The position numbers were made by a program, and so were the translations under genes. From Flavobacterium sp. SH_e (GTDB lineage Bacteria; Bacteroidota; Bacteroidia; Flavobacteriales; Flavobacteriaceae), in assembly GCF_025717045.1 (NCBI RefSeq), contig NZ_JAOVZN010000003.1, forward strand, positions 318,680-382,679: a DNA stretch of 64,000 nucleotides. Direction: 5' to 3'. The notes under the pieces were generated by a model. The model saw only the letters and a list, made by a program, of their open reading frames with translations. It was not told where the DNA came from and did not search any database. This document shows, one piece after another, positions 1-9,600 of the stretch; within the stretch, counting starts at the first letter, position 1, and each line of letters starts with the position of its first letter.

Positions 1-20
1 ACTAACTAACTAACTAACTA
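1..20. repeat. ACTA tetranucleotide repeat in the leader of the first gene
   Basis: Five perfect copies of the 4-base unit ACTA end 16 bases before the ATG at 37. The tract may continue to the left of the window. It lies in the expected 5' leader, so it is either an untranslated spacer or a length-variable tract. Similar CTAAC-rich leaders precede the genes starting at 45984 (-) and 60237 (-). Confidence 0.6.
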
Positions 21-36
21 CAAAACCACAAAAACC

Positions 37-1668
37 ATGATTCGCCAAGCCATTATTCTCTCCTGTGGCTTTTTTATGAATACCATATTGGCGCAGGAAT
101 TACCTAAAATTATTACTTCAAAAACAAACTATTTACCTGATTTTAGTTATGCAGGTTATCACTTCGGCGAAAGCCAGATTCCTGAAACTAATGGAAAAAT
201 CATTAATGCAACAGATTTTGGCGTTAAAGCAAACGATGAGTTAGATGATTCTAAAGCTCTTTTAAAAGCTTTCAAAGCTGCTAATTCAGTTGAGGGAAAT
301 GTAATTTTACAATTACCCGCAGGAAAAATTATTCTTAGCGATATTCTCTATATCGAAAGAAGCAATTTTGTACTTCGCGGCGCTGGTTCTGCTCAAAACG
401 GAACAGAAATCTATTGTCCAAGACCGATGATGTATCTTAAAGACCCTGAAGTTCTGGCAGAATTACGTGAATATTTAACCACTTTCGATAAAAGACAACG
501 AGAAGCTGAAAACAATATTGATCTTCCTTTTTCGCAATATGCTTGGTCGGGAGGTTTTATCTGGACACAAGTTCCTGGCGAACGCGTAAAATCGTATTTG
601 GATAAATATGAACCCGAATCTGCTCCATTGGCGAAAGTCAGTTCTGGGAAAATAGGTGAACATATTATCAACGTTTCAGATATTAAAGGCTTGAAAGTCG
701 GCGATGTTGTCGAATTGCAATTGTTTAATAAAGATGGTGAAAACGGAGAAATCATCAAAGATTTATATCAGGGAGCTAAAGTAAAACCGGGTTCTCATCA
801 CTGGAAATTTCCAAAACTTCCTATTGTGAGACAACAAGTTCAGATTATTAAAATTTCAGGCTCAAAAATTACTTTAAAAACACCTTTAACCATTTCGATT
901 AAACCAAGTTATGAAGCTCAATTCGTGGAATGGAAACATTTGAATGAAGTTGGAATCGAACATCTTCGCTTTACTTTTCCTGACATTCCGAGAGTTGCAC
1001 ATCACGTTGAGCCTGGAAATAACGGTATTTTCTTAACTCGTTTATTTAATAGCTGGGTTAAAGATGTAAAAATCACTAACGCCGATAGCGGTATTCTAGC
1101 TGAAGAAGTTGCCAATGTAACGATTCAAGATATTACAACTGACGGGGCTCATTTAGCACATTATACCGTAACTTTAGGCGGTGTTCATAATGTTTTGGTT
1201 AAAAATCTAAAGATTTACAATTCAGCTGTTCATCCTTTGAGTTTCAATACTTTTTCAACTAAAAATGTATATCAGGATTGTGAGATTTTTGCAGATCCGC
1301 TTTTAGATCAGCATTCGGGTGCCAATCATCAAAATTTATTTGATAATATTACTGTTCATATTACTCCAGATAAAAATAATAGTTATCTTTTATTTGGTGG
1401 TGGCGGAGCAGATTATTGGAAACCTTCACACGGACCTTTCAGCACGTTTTGGAATTTAGATGTACAAGTCGAAAATCCAGATGCATCAAAATCGGTTTTA
1501 TTATACGGAATGAAAGATGGTGCTTTGGCTAGAATTATTGGTGTTCATGGAAATACTAAATTTGAAATCAAATACGACGTTGATCCGTATATTGAGCTTT
1601 TGAATATGCCTATAGAAAAAATTCCGTCTTTGTACGATTATCAATTGAATAAACGTTTGAAAAAATAA
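37..1668 (+). CDS. Secreted right-handed beta-helix protein (pectate-lyase-3-like), possible polysaccharide lyase
   Basis: A 543-residue protein that starts with a Sec signal peptide ending at about residue 19 (ILAQ). Residues 55-85 (NATDFGVKAN, then an LDDSKALLKAF stretch) match the entry strand of Pectate_lyase_3-type beta-helix enzymes. Strand-turn repeats follow to about residue 500, with N- and G-rich rungs such as GNNGIF and GGGGADYW. An insert of roughly 120 residues (about 140-260) interrupts the helix. Family knowledge: such folds hold polysaccharide lyases and glycosidases. I cannot name a CAZy family or catalytic residues from sequence alone. It precedes the HTCS, SusC, SusD, GH88 and GH2 genes on the same strand, so a role in first-step cleavage of a uronic-acid glycan is inferred. 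The start at 37 is the only ATG that gives the signal peptide. Confidence 0.75.
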   Translation: MIRQAIILSCGFFMNTILAQELPKIITSKTNYLPDFSYAGYHFGESQIPETNGKIINATDFGVKANDELDDSKALLKAFKAANSVEGNVILQLPAGKIILSDILYIERSNFVLRGAGSAQNGTEIYCPRPMMYLKDPEVLAELREYLTTFDKRQREAENNIDLPFSQYAWSGGFIWTQVPGERVKSYLDKYEPESAPLAKVSSGKIGEHIINVSDIKGLKVGDVVELQLFNKDGENGEIIKDLYQGAKVKPGSHHWKFPKLPIVRQQVQIIKISGSKITLKTPLTISIKPSYEAQFVEWKHLNEVGIEHLRFTFPDIPRVAHHVEPGNNGIFLTRLFNSWVKDVKITNADSGILAEEVANVTIQDITTDGAHLAHYTVTLGGVHNVLVKNLKIYNSAVHPLSFNTFSTKNVYQDCEIFADPLLDQHSGANHQNLFDNITVHITPDKNNSYLLFGGGGADYWKPSHGPFSTFWNLDVQVENPDASKSVLLYGMKDGALARIIGVHGNTKFEIKYDVDPYIELLNMPIEKIPSLYDYQLNKRLKK

Positions 1669-1669
1669 A

Positions 1670-1822
1670 TTTAAACACATAGAAACATAGTTTTTAGGAG
1701 CGCAAAAAAAGGCGTTTCACTTGCATTAACAATCATAGATTTTACGTAAAGCTATGTGTGAAAAACTAGTTTTTTTCAATAGAACTAAAAAAAGAAAAAT
1801 TCTATGTTCCTATGTGTTTAAA
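1670..1822. repeat. Intergenic palindrome 1 (ACACATAG arms)
   Basis: A 21-base left arm (1670-1690, core AACACATAGAAACATAG) pairs with 1802-1822 with one mismatch, enclosing about 110 bases with further short inverted matches. It starts within a few bases of the stop codon at 1668. No open frame lies in it. It is not a simple terminator, since there is no GC-rich stem followed by a T tract. Confidence 0.65.
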
Positions 1823-1826
1823 AAAA

Positions 1827-2031
1827 TAATCTCGCAAAGACGCGAAGTCGCAAAGTTATATTTGTTTATATTAATAAATTAAGTGTAGTTTGTCATTTCG
1901 ACGAAGGAGAAATCACACTAGAAACTCCACAAAGTGAATTGCCAATCTTTGTCAAATCCCGCGTGTGATTTCTCCTTCGTCGAAATGACAAAAATGAGAA
2001 ACCTTTGCGTTTTAGCGACTTTGCGAGATTA
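1827..2031. repeat. Nested intergenic palindrome 2 (TAATCTCGCAAAG outer arms, 30-bp inner arms)
   Basis: The outer arms are TAATCTCGCAAAG (1827-1839) and its complement (2019-2031). Nested inside is a perfect 30-base inverted repeat, 1889-1918 against 1963-1992, separated by 44 bases. The right inner arm is part of a 49-base unit (1944-1992) that recurs at 23210-23258, and a copy of the outer-arm sequence recurs at 23022-23050. It fills the gap before the HTCS gene. Confidence 0.85.
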
Positions 2032-2095
2032 CATTATAAGTTAAAAACCTTTGAACCTCTGCTCCTCTTCAACTTTGAACCTAAAATCAAACGCT

Positions 2096-5000
2096 ATGAA
2101 ACTCAAAATAGCTCTTTTATTATTTGTATTTATTTTCGGAAACTTATTTTCCCAAAATAAATATCGTCTTAAAAATTTTTCTACAACCGACGGACTTTCG
2201 CAGAGTTCTGTGATTGCTATACATCAGGATAAATTTGGGCAAATGTGGTTTGGAACGCGCGACGGTTTGAACAAATACGATGGTAGTCGATTTACGATAT
2301 TTCGAAATGATGCTTCAAATAAATTTTCTATCAGTAACAATGATATTTTGGCAATTGAAGAAGATAATTCAGGAAAAATCTGGGTTGGAACATACAACGG
2401 ATTAAATTGCTACAACCCAATCTCTAACCGTTTTACAAGATACCTTCATACAAAAGCCAATCATACCATAAGCAATAATGCAGTGTGGAGCATTAGAGAA
2501 ATTGGTGGCGAAATGTGGTTCGGAACTTCAAAAGGATTAACGATTTTAAATAAAAAATCAGGCTTATTTACTTCCGTTTTTCATTCTGATGATGATGTTT
2601 CTACTCTTCCGAGCAATAATATTTTGACAATTTTAAAGACAAAAAAAGGCGAAATCTGGATTGGAACTACCAAAGGTTTATGTCAATTGACAAATAGAAA
2701 AAATGGCAAATTATCCTTTAAAAATTACGCTTTAAATACTACTGATTTATTAAATGTACAATCGGTTATTGAAGATAAAAATGGTGATTTATGGATTGGA
2801 ACAAAAAACAAAGGTCTTTTGAAATTTGATCAGAAAGAGAAAGTTTTTGTTTCTTTTTTATCAAATGAAAAGTATAGCGAAATCAATACTGATATTCGAT
2901 CTTTAATAATTGACAATCAAGGTTCTTTATGGGTTGGAGCTTATGATGGAATTTATATTTTAGGGCAAGATAAAAGTCTTCAAAAAATAAACAACAGCAA
3001 TAATAGTAACGGAATTGATAAGGTAAAGTCTGTTTTTATGGACAAAAAAGGCTCTATCTGGATTGGATGTTATTACAAAGGGGTAAATCTTTGGGATGTT
3101 TCTAATGTTAATTTTTCTAATTACAATCAAACCTCAAAAAAAATTCCGATGAGTTTTGATGTTGTAAGTTCTATTATTGCAGATCAAAACGATAATATTT
3201 ACTTTGGAACTGAAGGTGGAGGAATTACCATTTACAATAAAAAATCTGAAGCCGTAAGTTACATCAACAGCAAAACGGGGCAAACTCATAAAAATGATAT
3301 CAAAGCCATGTCTTTATCAGAGGATCATATTTTATGGATTGGAACTTTCTCTAAAGGATTATCGGCATATAATACCATTTCTAAAAGAATTGAAGACAAC
3401 AGAATTGCACCAGATTTAACCGATTTATTAAAAGAGAGCGGTGTTTATTCGCTTAAAGCGGAAAACAAAATCTTATGGATTGGAACTTTTGGCAAAGGTT
3501 TAATTCGTTATAATACATCAGACAAAACTTTTCAAATTATTGGAAATGACATTTCTAAACCTACTTTTCTAACTAATAATATGGTTCGCAGTATTTTGAT
3601 CGACAAACAAAATTCAATTTGGCTTGGCACACAAAATGGTTTAAATCGTATTTCGCTTCAAAATTTTAATCCTAAGAAATATAAAATACAGCATTTCTTT
3701 TACGATCATTCGGCTTTATCAGGCGATGATATTTTGACTTTATTTGAAGATTCTCAAAATAAAATCTGGGTCGGAACAAAAGCAAAAGGTTTATATTATT
3801 TTGATGGGAAAAAATTCAATCAAACTAGTCTTAAAGTCGGAAATACCGTTATCACTTCTATTCATTCCATTTTAGAAGACGATTCCAAAAACTTATGGAT
3901 CAGCACCAATCAGGGAATTATAAAATACAATCAATCTAAAAAAACGGTTGTTATTTATGATCAGAAAGATGGTTTGGCAAGTAATGAATTTAATGATAAT
4001 TCGGCTTTAAAATTAAACTCGAATCAGTTTTACTTTGGAAGTCCGTCAGGCGCTACATTTTTTGATGCCTCAAAAATCTCTTTGAACAATTATGCTCCAC
4101 AGCTTTTAATTACTGATTTGAAAATTAAAAACGAAATTATTAATGCGCATGATAAAGATGGTATTTTAGAGAAAAGCATCGGTTTTACCAACACGATTAC
4201 TTTAGATTACGACAAAGCCAATTTCTCAATCAATTTTGCAATTCCGAATTACATTCGATCAAAAAATAATCAATACAGTTATCGTTTGGTTGGTTTGGAA
4301 AATAACTGGACAACAACTAAAAATAGCGAAGCCAATTTTGCGATTCAAAATCCAGGAACTTATACTTTTGAAGTTCGTGGAGCAAATAACGATGGGGTTT
4401 GGAATAAAAATCCGACAACATTAACTGTTATTGTAAATCCAGCTCCTTGGCGCAGTATTTGGGCATTTTTATTGTACGGAATTATAATTGGTTTAGGATT
4501 ATACGGCTTGATTTGGATTATGAAATCGAAAGCCAGATTGAAGCAAAAATTAGAATTAGAATATCTGGAAACACAGCGAATTGAAGAAAACAACAAACTA
4601 AAATTGGATTTCTTTACCAATATTTCGCATGAATTCAGAACGCCATTGACTTTGATTTTAGGTCCGTTACAGCAAATTTTAGCCGATTATAATGGTACAA
4701 ATGAAATGTACAAAAAGCTTTTGGTTATTGAAGGAAGCGCGAATCATCTTCTAAGTTTGATTAACCGTTTAATGGATTTCAGAAAATTAGAAAATCATCA
4801 AGTTTCGCTAGAATCAGCAAATGGAAACATTGTCAAATTTACCAAAGAAATCTTTTTATCTTTTATAGAATATGCCAAAGACGGAGATTACGATTATACC
4901 TTTGAAACTTCCGATGAAGAAATTTTGGTTTATTATGATCGCTACAAACTCGAACGTGTTTTTTATAATTTGATTTCGAATGCTTTTAGATATACTCCAA

Positions 5001-6182
5001 AAGGCGGTTCTATTCACATTAAAATCAATCACGATCAGCAAAATCTTTTTATTGAAATTGAAGATTCAGGTGTAGGAATTTCAGAAGAACACATTGATAA
5101 GATTTTTGATTTGTTTTTTGAAATTCCGACGCATAATCAAGTCCAGAAAAATTACAATAAAGGAACCGGAATCGGTCTTTCGATTGTGAAAAATATTGTC
5201 GAGCTTCATAAAGGAAAAATCGATGTTACCAATAAAACAACTGGCGGTGTTATTTTTAAAGTGACTTTACCGCTTGGACGCGAACATCTTTTGGATAGCG
5301 AAATTATTCCTGACTTTAAAATCAGTGATGATATTGCGCAATATTCTGCACAATTAGAATCTACAGAAATCATTGAAAATGATGATATTGAAGACCTAAT
5401 TGTAAACGAAGAAAAACAAACCATTTTATTGGTTGAAGATCATAAGGTTTTGAGAAAATTCATGAAGAATCTTCTCAAAAAAGATTATAACATTATTGAA
5501 GCCGAAAATGGTAAAGTCGCTTTAGAAAAGGCATTAAAATTTGTTCCGAATCTAATTATAAGCGATGTTATTATGCCTGAAATGGTTGGAACTGAATTGT
5601 GTTCTAAAATTAAAGAAAACATCAAAACTAGCCATATTCCGGTTATTTTATTGACTTCTCGATCTTCATTGGTTTATAAATTTGAAGGATTAGAAAGCGG
5701 TGCAGACGATTATATCAGTAAACCATTTAATTTAATGGAATTCAGACTTCGAGTTAAAAACCTATTGAATACAACAGAACGTTTAAAAATTAAGTTTTCT
5801 AGTGGAGACAGTTTTATTCCATCAGAAATTACGGTTTCTTCTTTAGACGAAGAATTGTTGAAAAAGGCTTTCAAAATTGTAGAAGAAAACATTTCCAACG
5901 AGCAATTTGATATTCCGTTTTTCTGTTCCGAATTAGGTGTAAGCCGAACCATGTTGTTTTTAAAAATTAAAGCTTGGACCAATTGCACTCCAAACGAATT
6001 TATTCATGAAATAAGATTAAAACGCGCCGCTCAATTATTAGAACAAAACAAATTAACCGTTTCTGAAATTAGCTATAAAGTCGGTTTTAATAATCCGAAA
6101 TACTTTAGCAAATGCTTTCAGAAAAAGTATGGAGAAACTCCTTCTCAATACGCCGACAAATTTTATAAATCTTTAAATTGTG

Positions 6183-6190
<8 letters not shown>
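2096..6190 (+). CDS. Hybrid two-component system sensor/regulator (HTCS) of PUL 1
   Basis: A one-protein two-component system of about 1,364 residues. The ATG at 2096 is chosen over an upstream TTG because it begins a clean Sec signal (MKLKIALLLF...FSQ). In order: a periplasmic two-part beta-propeller of repeated WFGT/WVGT/WIGT-xxGL motifs (about 40-690), a Y_Y_Y domain (to about 780), one membrane helix (about 788-810), a HisKA domain with phospho-acceptor His845 in NISHEFRTP, a HATPase with GTGIGLSI, a receiver with acceptor Asp1157 in DVIMPEM, and a C-terminal AraC-type helix-turn-helix. Family knowledge: HTCS proteins bind a glycan fragment in the periplasm and activate the adjacent susC/D operon. 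It sits immediately upstream of susC, so it likely controls 6586-16985. Its final codons lie inside a repeat array. Confidence 0.97.
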
Positions 6191-6366
<176 letters not shown>

Positions 6367-6393
6367 AAATAATCCACTGTTTTAAAAGGCTTC

Positions 6394-6428
6394 AAAAAGG
6401 GTATCTGTATTTTTAGATACCCTTTTTT
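6394..6428 (+). terminator. Intrinsic terminator after the HTCS gene
   Basis: The stem GGGTATCT (6399-6406) pairs with AGATACCC (6415-6422) and is followed by six T. It closes the HTCS transcript and separates it from susC. Confidence 0.85.
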
Positions 6429-6465
6429 GTATTTCTATTTCTTTTTTGGCTTCTACATTTGCGAT

Positions 6466-6558
6466 ATGAAAATCAAAAAAACAAGTTTCCTTTTACTCCA
6501 AATTTTGTTTGCCATTATCATAATCGGAATGAGTTTATTGCTTTTCTACTTTATCTAA
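6466..6558 (+). CDS. Possible 30-residue single-span membrane microprotein
   Basis: This short frame runs from ATG 6466 to TAA 6558. It reads MKIKKTSFLLLQ, then a run of I, G, M, L and F residues, ending LLFYFI: four positive residues followed by an unbroken hydrophobic helix of about 22 residues. It lies between the HTCS terminator and susC and ends 27 bases before the SusC start. I recognise no family. It could be a real leader or microprotein translated from the susC mRNA, or chance coding in an AT-rich leader. Confidence 0.35.
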   Translation: MKIKKTSFLLLQILFAIIIIGMSLLLFYFI

Positions 6559-6585
6559 CTTATTAACCTTAAAACCAAAAAATGA

Positions 6586-9500
6586 ATGTTTACAAACCAC
6601 AAAAACAAATCGTTTAAATGGTGTTTGCTGGTATCTTTTTTACTAGTAAATATCGTGATACATGCGCAAGAACGAAAAGTGACTGGAAAAATAACTTCCA
6701 GTGATGATTTACTCGGACTTCCTGGCGCAAATGTTTATATCAAAAATTCCTCTGTTGGCGCAGCTGCCGATATGGACGGAAATTATACTGTAATTGTTGG
6801 AGAGAAAAATGCTGTTTTAGTTTTCAATTTTGTTGGATTTCAGACTGTTGAAATTCCTGTTGGAACAAAAAGTGTAATCAATGTAAGTTTAAAACCAGAT
6901 ACGAAAGCGCTAGATGAAGTTATTGTAGTAGGTTACGGAACTCGTAAAAAAAGTGACATAACTGGTTCTGTTTCTTCTGTAACGGCAAAAGAATTGACTG
7001 CTTTTCCTCTTTTAAATGCCGAACAAGCTTTACAAGGCCGTGCAGCGGGTGTTTCCGTAATGACAAATAACGGTGGTGAACCTGGAGCTCCTGTAAAAAT
7101 CAGAGTTCGTGGAGGGACTTCTATTAACGCAAGTGGCGATGCTTTAATTGTTGTTGACGGATTTGCGGGTGTTTCTATGCCAGCACCACAAGATATTGCT
7201 TCTATCGAGGTTTTAAAAGATGCCTCAGCAACTGCAATTTATGGATCTCGCGGATCAAATGGAGTTATCATGGTTACTACTAAAAAAGGTAAGCCAGGAA
7301 AACCAGTAATTGAGTTCAGCAATTCAACTTCTGTACAATCTGTAAACAATAAATTGCATTTATTGAACGCTGACCAGTTTGCTGCCTACAGAAAAAGTTT
7401 TACTACGCATACACAAGGTCCAGCAGATACAGATTGGCAAGATGTAATTTACCGTGAAGGAATGATTTCAAACACCCAATTATCATTTTCCGGCGGTTCT
7501 GAAAATGTGAAATATTATGTTTCTGGAACGTATTTCAATCAAAATGGGGTTGTAATTAATTCGGGAATTGACAAATACACTATCGTAGCCAATCTTGAAG
7601 CAGATTTATCTCCAAAGTTAAAAGTTGGTTTGAATACTTTCACAAGCAAACAAAACAAAGAAGGAATCGTGAGCCAGACAAGCGCTGGAGGAACTGGAGC
7701 CGCAGGTGTAATTGCATCGGCTTATCGTTTTATGCCAGATAAAGGAATTTATAATGCAGACGGAACTTATACTACAACTGCTCCAATTGGAGACGACATT
7801 GATAATCCGTACGCAACAGCAATGGAAAATATTTTAGAAACTGTTTCTATCGTAAACCGAAATAATTTCTTTGCTCAATATCAAATTACTAAAGATTTAG
7901 ATTTTAAAACTACTTTAGGTTTAACCGATAATAATTCGCAAACAGGAAGATTTATTCCGTCAACTTTAATTGCGGGAAAAAATATTAAAGGAGAAGCTTC
8001 AGTAAACAACACAAGATTCTCTTCTTTCTTGACAGAGAATTATTTGACTTTCAAACGTGAGATTATCTCAAAAGGAATTTTGACAGTTTTGGGTGGTTAT
8101 TCATACCAAAAAAATAAAAACGAAAGTTCATATGCTGCTTCAAGAGGATTTTTAACGAATACCAACTCTTATAGAAATTTAGGCGCTGGAACAGTTTTCT
8201 TAAAACCTGATTCTGGATTGTCTGAAACAGAATTGATTTCTGCTTTTGGAAGGTTGAATTTTGATTTTGACGATAAATATCTGTTTACGTTTACTGCTAG
8301 ACGAGATGGTTCTTCAAGCTTTAGTCAAAACTACAAATACGGAACTTTTCCTTCAGGAGCAATTGGATGGAACATTAGTAAAGAAAATTTCTTAAAAGAC
8401 AGCAAAACGGTTTCAAACTTAAAATTAAGAGCTAGTTACGGAGCAACAGGAAACCCATCAATTGGGGCTTACTCTACTCTTTCGAGATTTTCTGAAATCT
8501 ATTATGTAAGCGGTGATGTGATTACAAATGCGGTGCAATTAACTTCATTAGATAATCCAAACTTAAAATGGGAAACTTCGTATCAGCAAGATTACGGAAT
8601 TGATTTAGGTTTATTTGATAACAGAATCAGTATTACAGCAGATTATTATAAAACAATTACCAAAGATTTATTGTTTAACAGACCGCTTCCAGGAATTTCT
8701 GGCATTGCTTCTCAGCTTCAAAACGTTGGAGAATTGGAAAATAAAGGATGGGAATTAGGAATTAATACCAGAAATTTTATTGGCGCTGATTTTACTTGGT
8801 CAACAAACTTTAATATTTCTTCTAACAAAAACAAAGTTTTAAAATTGGCTGATAATAAAGATCTTTTGATCAACTCTGCTCCAGGACATTTCTTAGCAAC
8901 TGAATCGCAGATTTTGAGAGTTGGACAGCCAGTTGGTTCTTTCTTCGGATTCATTTATGATGGAGTAATTCAGCAAGGTGAAACGGTTTTACCAGGAAAC
9001 TTTGAAACGGCTCCAGGAGGAGAAAAATTCAGAGATTACAATGGCGATGGAAAACTGGATTCTCAAGATAAAACAATCATCGGAAATCCAAACCCAGATT
9101 TCATCTTCGGTTTCAACAATGATTTTACCTATAAAAATCTTGATCTAAACATTTTCTTTCAAGGTTCACAAGGAGGTCAAATCTTAAACTATACTTTGAT
9201 GGAATTGGCTTCTGGAAATAACAATGCTACCACAGAAGTTTTAGATGCTTGGACACCAACCAATACTGACACCAATGTTCCTGCAAATGCAGCCAGAACC
9301 AAAAGAATCACTTCAAGATTTGTTTATGATGGAAGTTACATCCGTTTAAAAAACATCTCTATTGGATACAGTTTAGATGAAAAAATTGTTTCGAAAATGG
9401 GATTAAGCAAAGTTCGTTTTTACATCAGCGCTCAAAACCTTTGGACAATTACAGATTATCCAGGAACAGATCCAGAAACGAACTACTTAAACGACACGAA

Positions 9501-9588
9501 CTCAAGAAGTAATACCAATTTAGGATTGGATTATGGAGGATATCCAAACGTAAAAACATTTACAGCAGGATTCAATTTAAAATTTTAA
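6586..9588 (+). CDS. SusC-like TonB-dependent outer-membrane transporter of PUL 1
   Basis: A 1,000-residue protein with a signal peptide ending near residue 28 (VIHAQ). It has a carboxypeptidase-regulatory-like domain (about 30-110), the TonB box DEVIVVGYG (about 110), a plug domain with the SusC signature VLKDASATAIYGSRGSNGVI, and a 22-strand barrel ending in an aromatic-type C-terminal strand (FNLKF). An NGDGKLDSQD calcium-type loop is present in the barrel, as usual in the family. Role: energised import of oligosaccharides captured by the SusD lid encoded 12 bases downstream. The order HTCS, SusC, SusD, GH88, GH2, GH2 on one strand supports one regulated locus. Confidence 0.97.
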   Translation: MFTNHKNKSFKWCLLVSFLLVNIVIHAQERKVTGKITSSDDLLGLPGANVYIKNSSVGAAADMDGNYTVIVGEKNAVLVFNFVGFQTVEIPVGTKSVINVSLKPDTKALDEVIVVGYGTRKKSDITGSVSSVTAKELTAFPLLNAEQALQGRAAGVSVMTNNGGEPGAPVKIRVRGGTSINASGDALIVVDGFAGVSMPAPQDIASIEVLKDASATAIYGSRGSNGVIMVTTKKGKPGKPVIEFSNSTSVQSVNNKLHLLNADQFAAYRKSFTTHTQGPADTDWQDVIYREGMISNTQLSFSGGSENVKYYVSGTYFNQNGVVINSGIDKYTIVANLEADLSPKLKVGLNTFTSKQNKEGIVSQTSAGGTGAAGVIASAYRFMPDKGIYNADGTYTTTAPIGDDIDNPYATAMENILETVSIVNRNNFFAQYQITKDLDFKTTLGLTDNNSQTGRFIPSTLIAGKNIKGEASVNNTRFSSFLTENYLTFKREIISKGILTVLGGYSYQKNKNESSYAASRGFLTNTNSYRNLGAGTVFLKPDSGLSETELISAFGRLNFDFDDKYLFTFTARRDGSSSFSQNYKYGTFPSGAIGWNISKENFLKDSKTVSNLKLRASYGATGNPSIGAYSTLSRFSEIYYVSGDVITNAVQLTSLDNPNLKWETSYQQDYGIDLGLFDNRISITADYYKTITKDLLFNRPLPGISGIASQLQNVGELENKGWELGINTRNFIGADFTWSTNFNISSNKNKVLKLADNKDLLINSAPGHFLATESQILRVGQPVGSFFGFIYDGVIQQGETVLPGNFETAPGGEKFRDYNGDGKLDSQDKTIIGNPNPDFIFGFNNDFTYKNLDLNIFFQGSQGGQILNYTLMELASGNNNATTEVLDAWTPTNTDTNVPANAARTKRITSRFVYDGSYIRLKNISIGYSLDEKIVSKMGLSKVRFYISAQNLWTITDYPGTDPETNYLNDTNSRSNTNLGLDYGGYPNVKTFTAGFNLKF

Positions 9589-9600
9589 TCTAAGACAATT

